This document shows positions 63,351 through 64,000 of a stretch of 64,000 nt of DNA, piece by piece. Location of the stretch: positions 186,001-250,000 of the forward strand of contig NZ_JAHKKG010000006.1 in assembly GCF_018829635.1 (NCBI RefSeq). Direction: 5' to 3'. The translations under genes and the position numbers were made by a program. Every line of letters begins with the position of its first letter. Within the stretch, counting starts at the first letter, position 1. The DNA is from Paractinoplanes bogorensis (GTDB lineage: Bacteria; Actinomycetota; Actinomycetes; Mycobacteriales; Micromonosporaceae). A model generated the notes under the pieces. The model did not search any database. It saw only the letters and a program-made list of their open reading frames with translations, and had not been told where the DNA came from.

Positions 63351-64000
63351 CGACCGGCGACGCCGCACCCGGCCTCCCCGCCGACGAGTCGGGCGTTCGC
63401 TACGACCTGGACGGGCCGGTGGCAACGGTGACGTTGTCCCGGCCCGAGGTGCTCAATGCACAGACACCCGCCATGTGGGCGGAGCTGTCTAACATTTCGC
63501 GGAAATTACCCGGTGACGTACGAGTAGTCATTGTCCGGGGCCACGGACGTTCCTTTTCCGCGGGCTTGGATCTGTCGGTCGCACGTGGTGAAGGCGATTC
63601 TTCACTTGCGAAGCTCGCGCAGTTGTCACCCGAAGAGTGCGCGGATCGGATTGCCGGCTTCCAGTCGGCGTTCACCTGGCTGCGTGACCCCTCCATCGTG
63701 ACGATCGCGGCGGTACAGGGCCATGCGATCGGCGCCGGATTTCAACTCGCACTCAACTGCGACTTACGCGTCCTGGCGGAAGACGCGCGCTTCTCGATGG
63801 CCGAAGTGACCCTCGGGCTCGTCCCCGACCTGGGTGGCACGAAACGGCTCACCGAACTCGTCGGGCCGTCCCGCGCCCTGGAGATCTGCCTGACCGGCCG
63901 GCGCATCGCGGCCGACGAGGCGCTCGCCCTGGGGCTGGCCACGGCGGTCGTGCCGGTGGCTTCGCTGGACGCCTCCGTCGCCGACCTCACGGCCGCGGTA
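63347..64000 (+). CDS. Enoyl-CoA hydratase/isomerase family protein (3' truncated by window)
   Basis: 218 codons are visible from GTG 63347 and the frame is still open at base 64000. Crotonase-fold segments: VATVTLSRPEVLNAQTPAMW, the oxyanion-hole region RGHGRSFSAGLDLS, IAAVQGHAIGAGFQLALNCDLRV and AEVTLGLVPDLGGTKRLTELVG. Likely hydrates or isomerises an acyl-CoA intermediate. Four-base overlap with the HTH gene indicates one operon. Confidence 0.93.
   Translation, partial: MTTGDAAPGLPADESGVRYDLDGPVATVTLSRPEVLNAQTPAMWAELSNISRKLPGDVRVVIVRGHGRSFSAGLDLSVARGEGDSSLAKLAQLSPEECADRIAGFQSAFTWLRDPSIVTIAAVQGHAIGAGFQLALNCDLRVLAEDARFSMAEVTLGLVPDLGGTKRLTELVGPSRALEICLTGRRIAADEALALGLATAVVPVASLDASVADLTAAV

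Overview
The window is strongly GC-rich DNA from a filamentous actinomycete, most likely a Micromonosporaceae member close to Actinoplanes. This rests on WhiA, RbpA, mycothiol-type DinB/MDMPI proteins, OpcA, an actinobacterial VLRF1-type release-factor homologue, a SufR-SufBDCSU-SufT operon, frequent GTG/TTG starts and 4-bp start/stop overlaps. The genus is an inference. No rRNA, tRNA, CRISPR array or transposase was seen.

Layout. 1-5.4 kb: the 3' part of an export or specialised-metabolite cluster (ABC exporter, phytoene-desaturase-like flavoenzyme, small secreted 4-Cys protein, a 53-aa peptide, DrrAB-like ABC pair). 5.4-8.8 kb: an orphan TAXI-type solute receptor divergent from an NCS1 permease and a hydantoin racemase. 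8.8-16.3 kb: membrane GGDEF protein, catalase, MBL hydrolase with an MDMPI protein, RsgA, a GT-C-like membrane protein. 16.4-30.8 kb: a housekeeping core of uvrA, a Rieske lipoprotein, uvrC, rapZ-yvcK-whiA, a heptad-repeat coiled-coil protein, gap-pgk-tpiA-secG and rbpA. 30.7-38.6 kb: GNAT, VOC protein, then on the minus strand tkt-tal // zwf-opcA // pgl (oxidative and non-oxidative pentose phosphate pathway). 38.9-45.5 kb: ctaB, a conserved small protein, an ATP-grasp enzyme, a frameshifted gene, about 2 kb of repetitive non-coding DNA, and ctaA. 45.5-52.1 kb: the SUF Fe-S operon. 52.1-60.9 kb: scattered small metabolic and regulatory genes separated by tandem repeats, including a GlxA-type regulator, a Vgb-like propeller, AlkD-like glycosylase, VLRF1 and a YpfJ-type metallopeptidase. 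61-64 kb: an ABC-F ATPase with a probable attenuator leader, a small HTH protein and an enoyl-CoA hydratase cut by the window end.

The genes connect as a central-carbon block (glycolysis and pentose phosphate pathway), DNA repair (UvrA/UvrC/AlkD-like), respiration (CtaA/CtaB heme A supply) and Fe-S assembly. Regulation visible in the sequence includes SufR with a complete four-cysteine set, RapZ/YvcK/WhiA, many start codons placed 6-7 nt after a -10-like hexamer (leaderless transcripts), several strong hairpin terminators and the ABC-F leader.

The most unusual structure is a pair of related 154-167 bp elements (31812-31978 and 44351-44504). Each is bounded by 23-bp inverted repeats. The arms differ between the two copies at four positions, but the complementary arm has changed to match each time.
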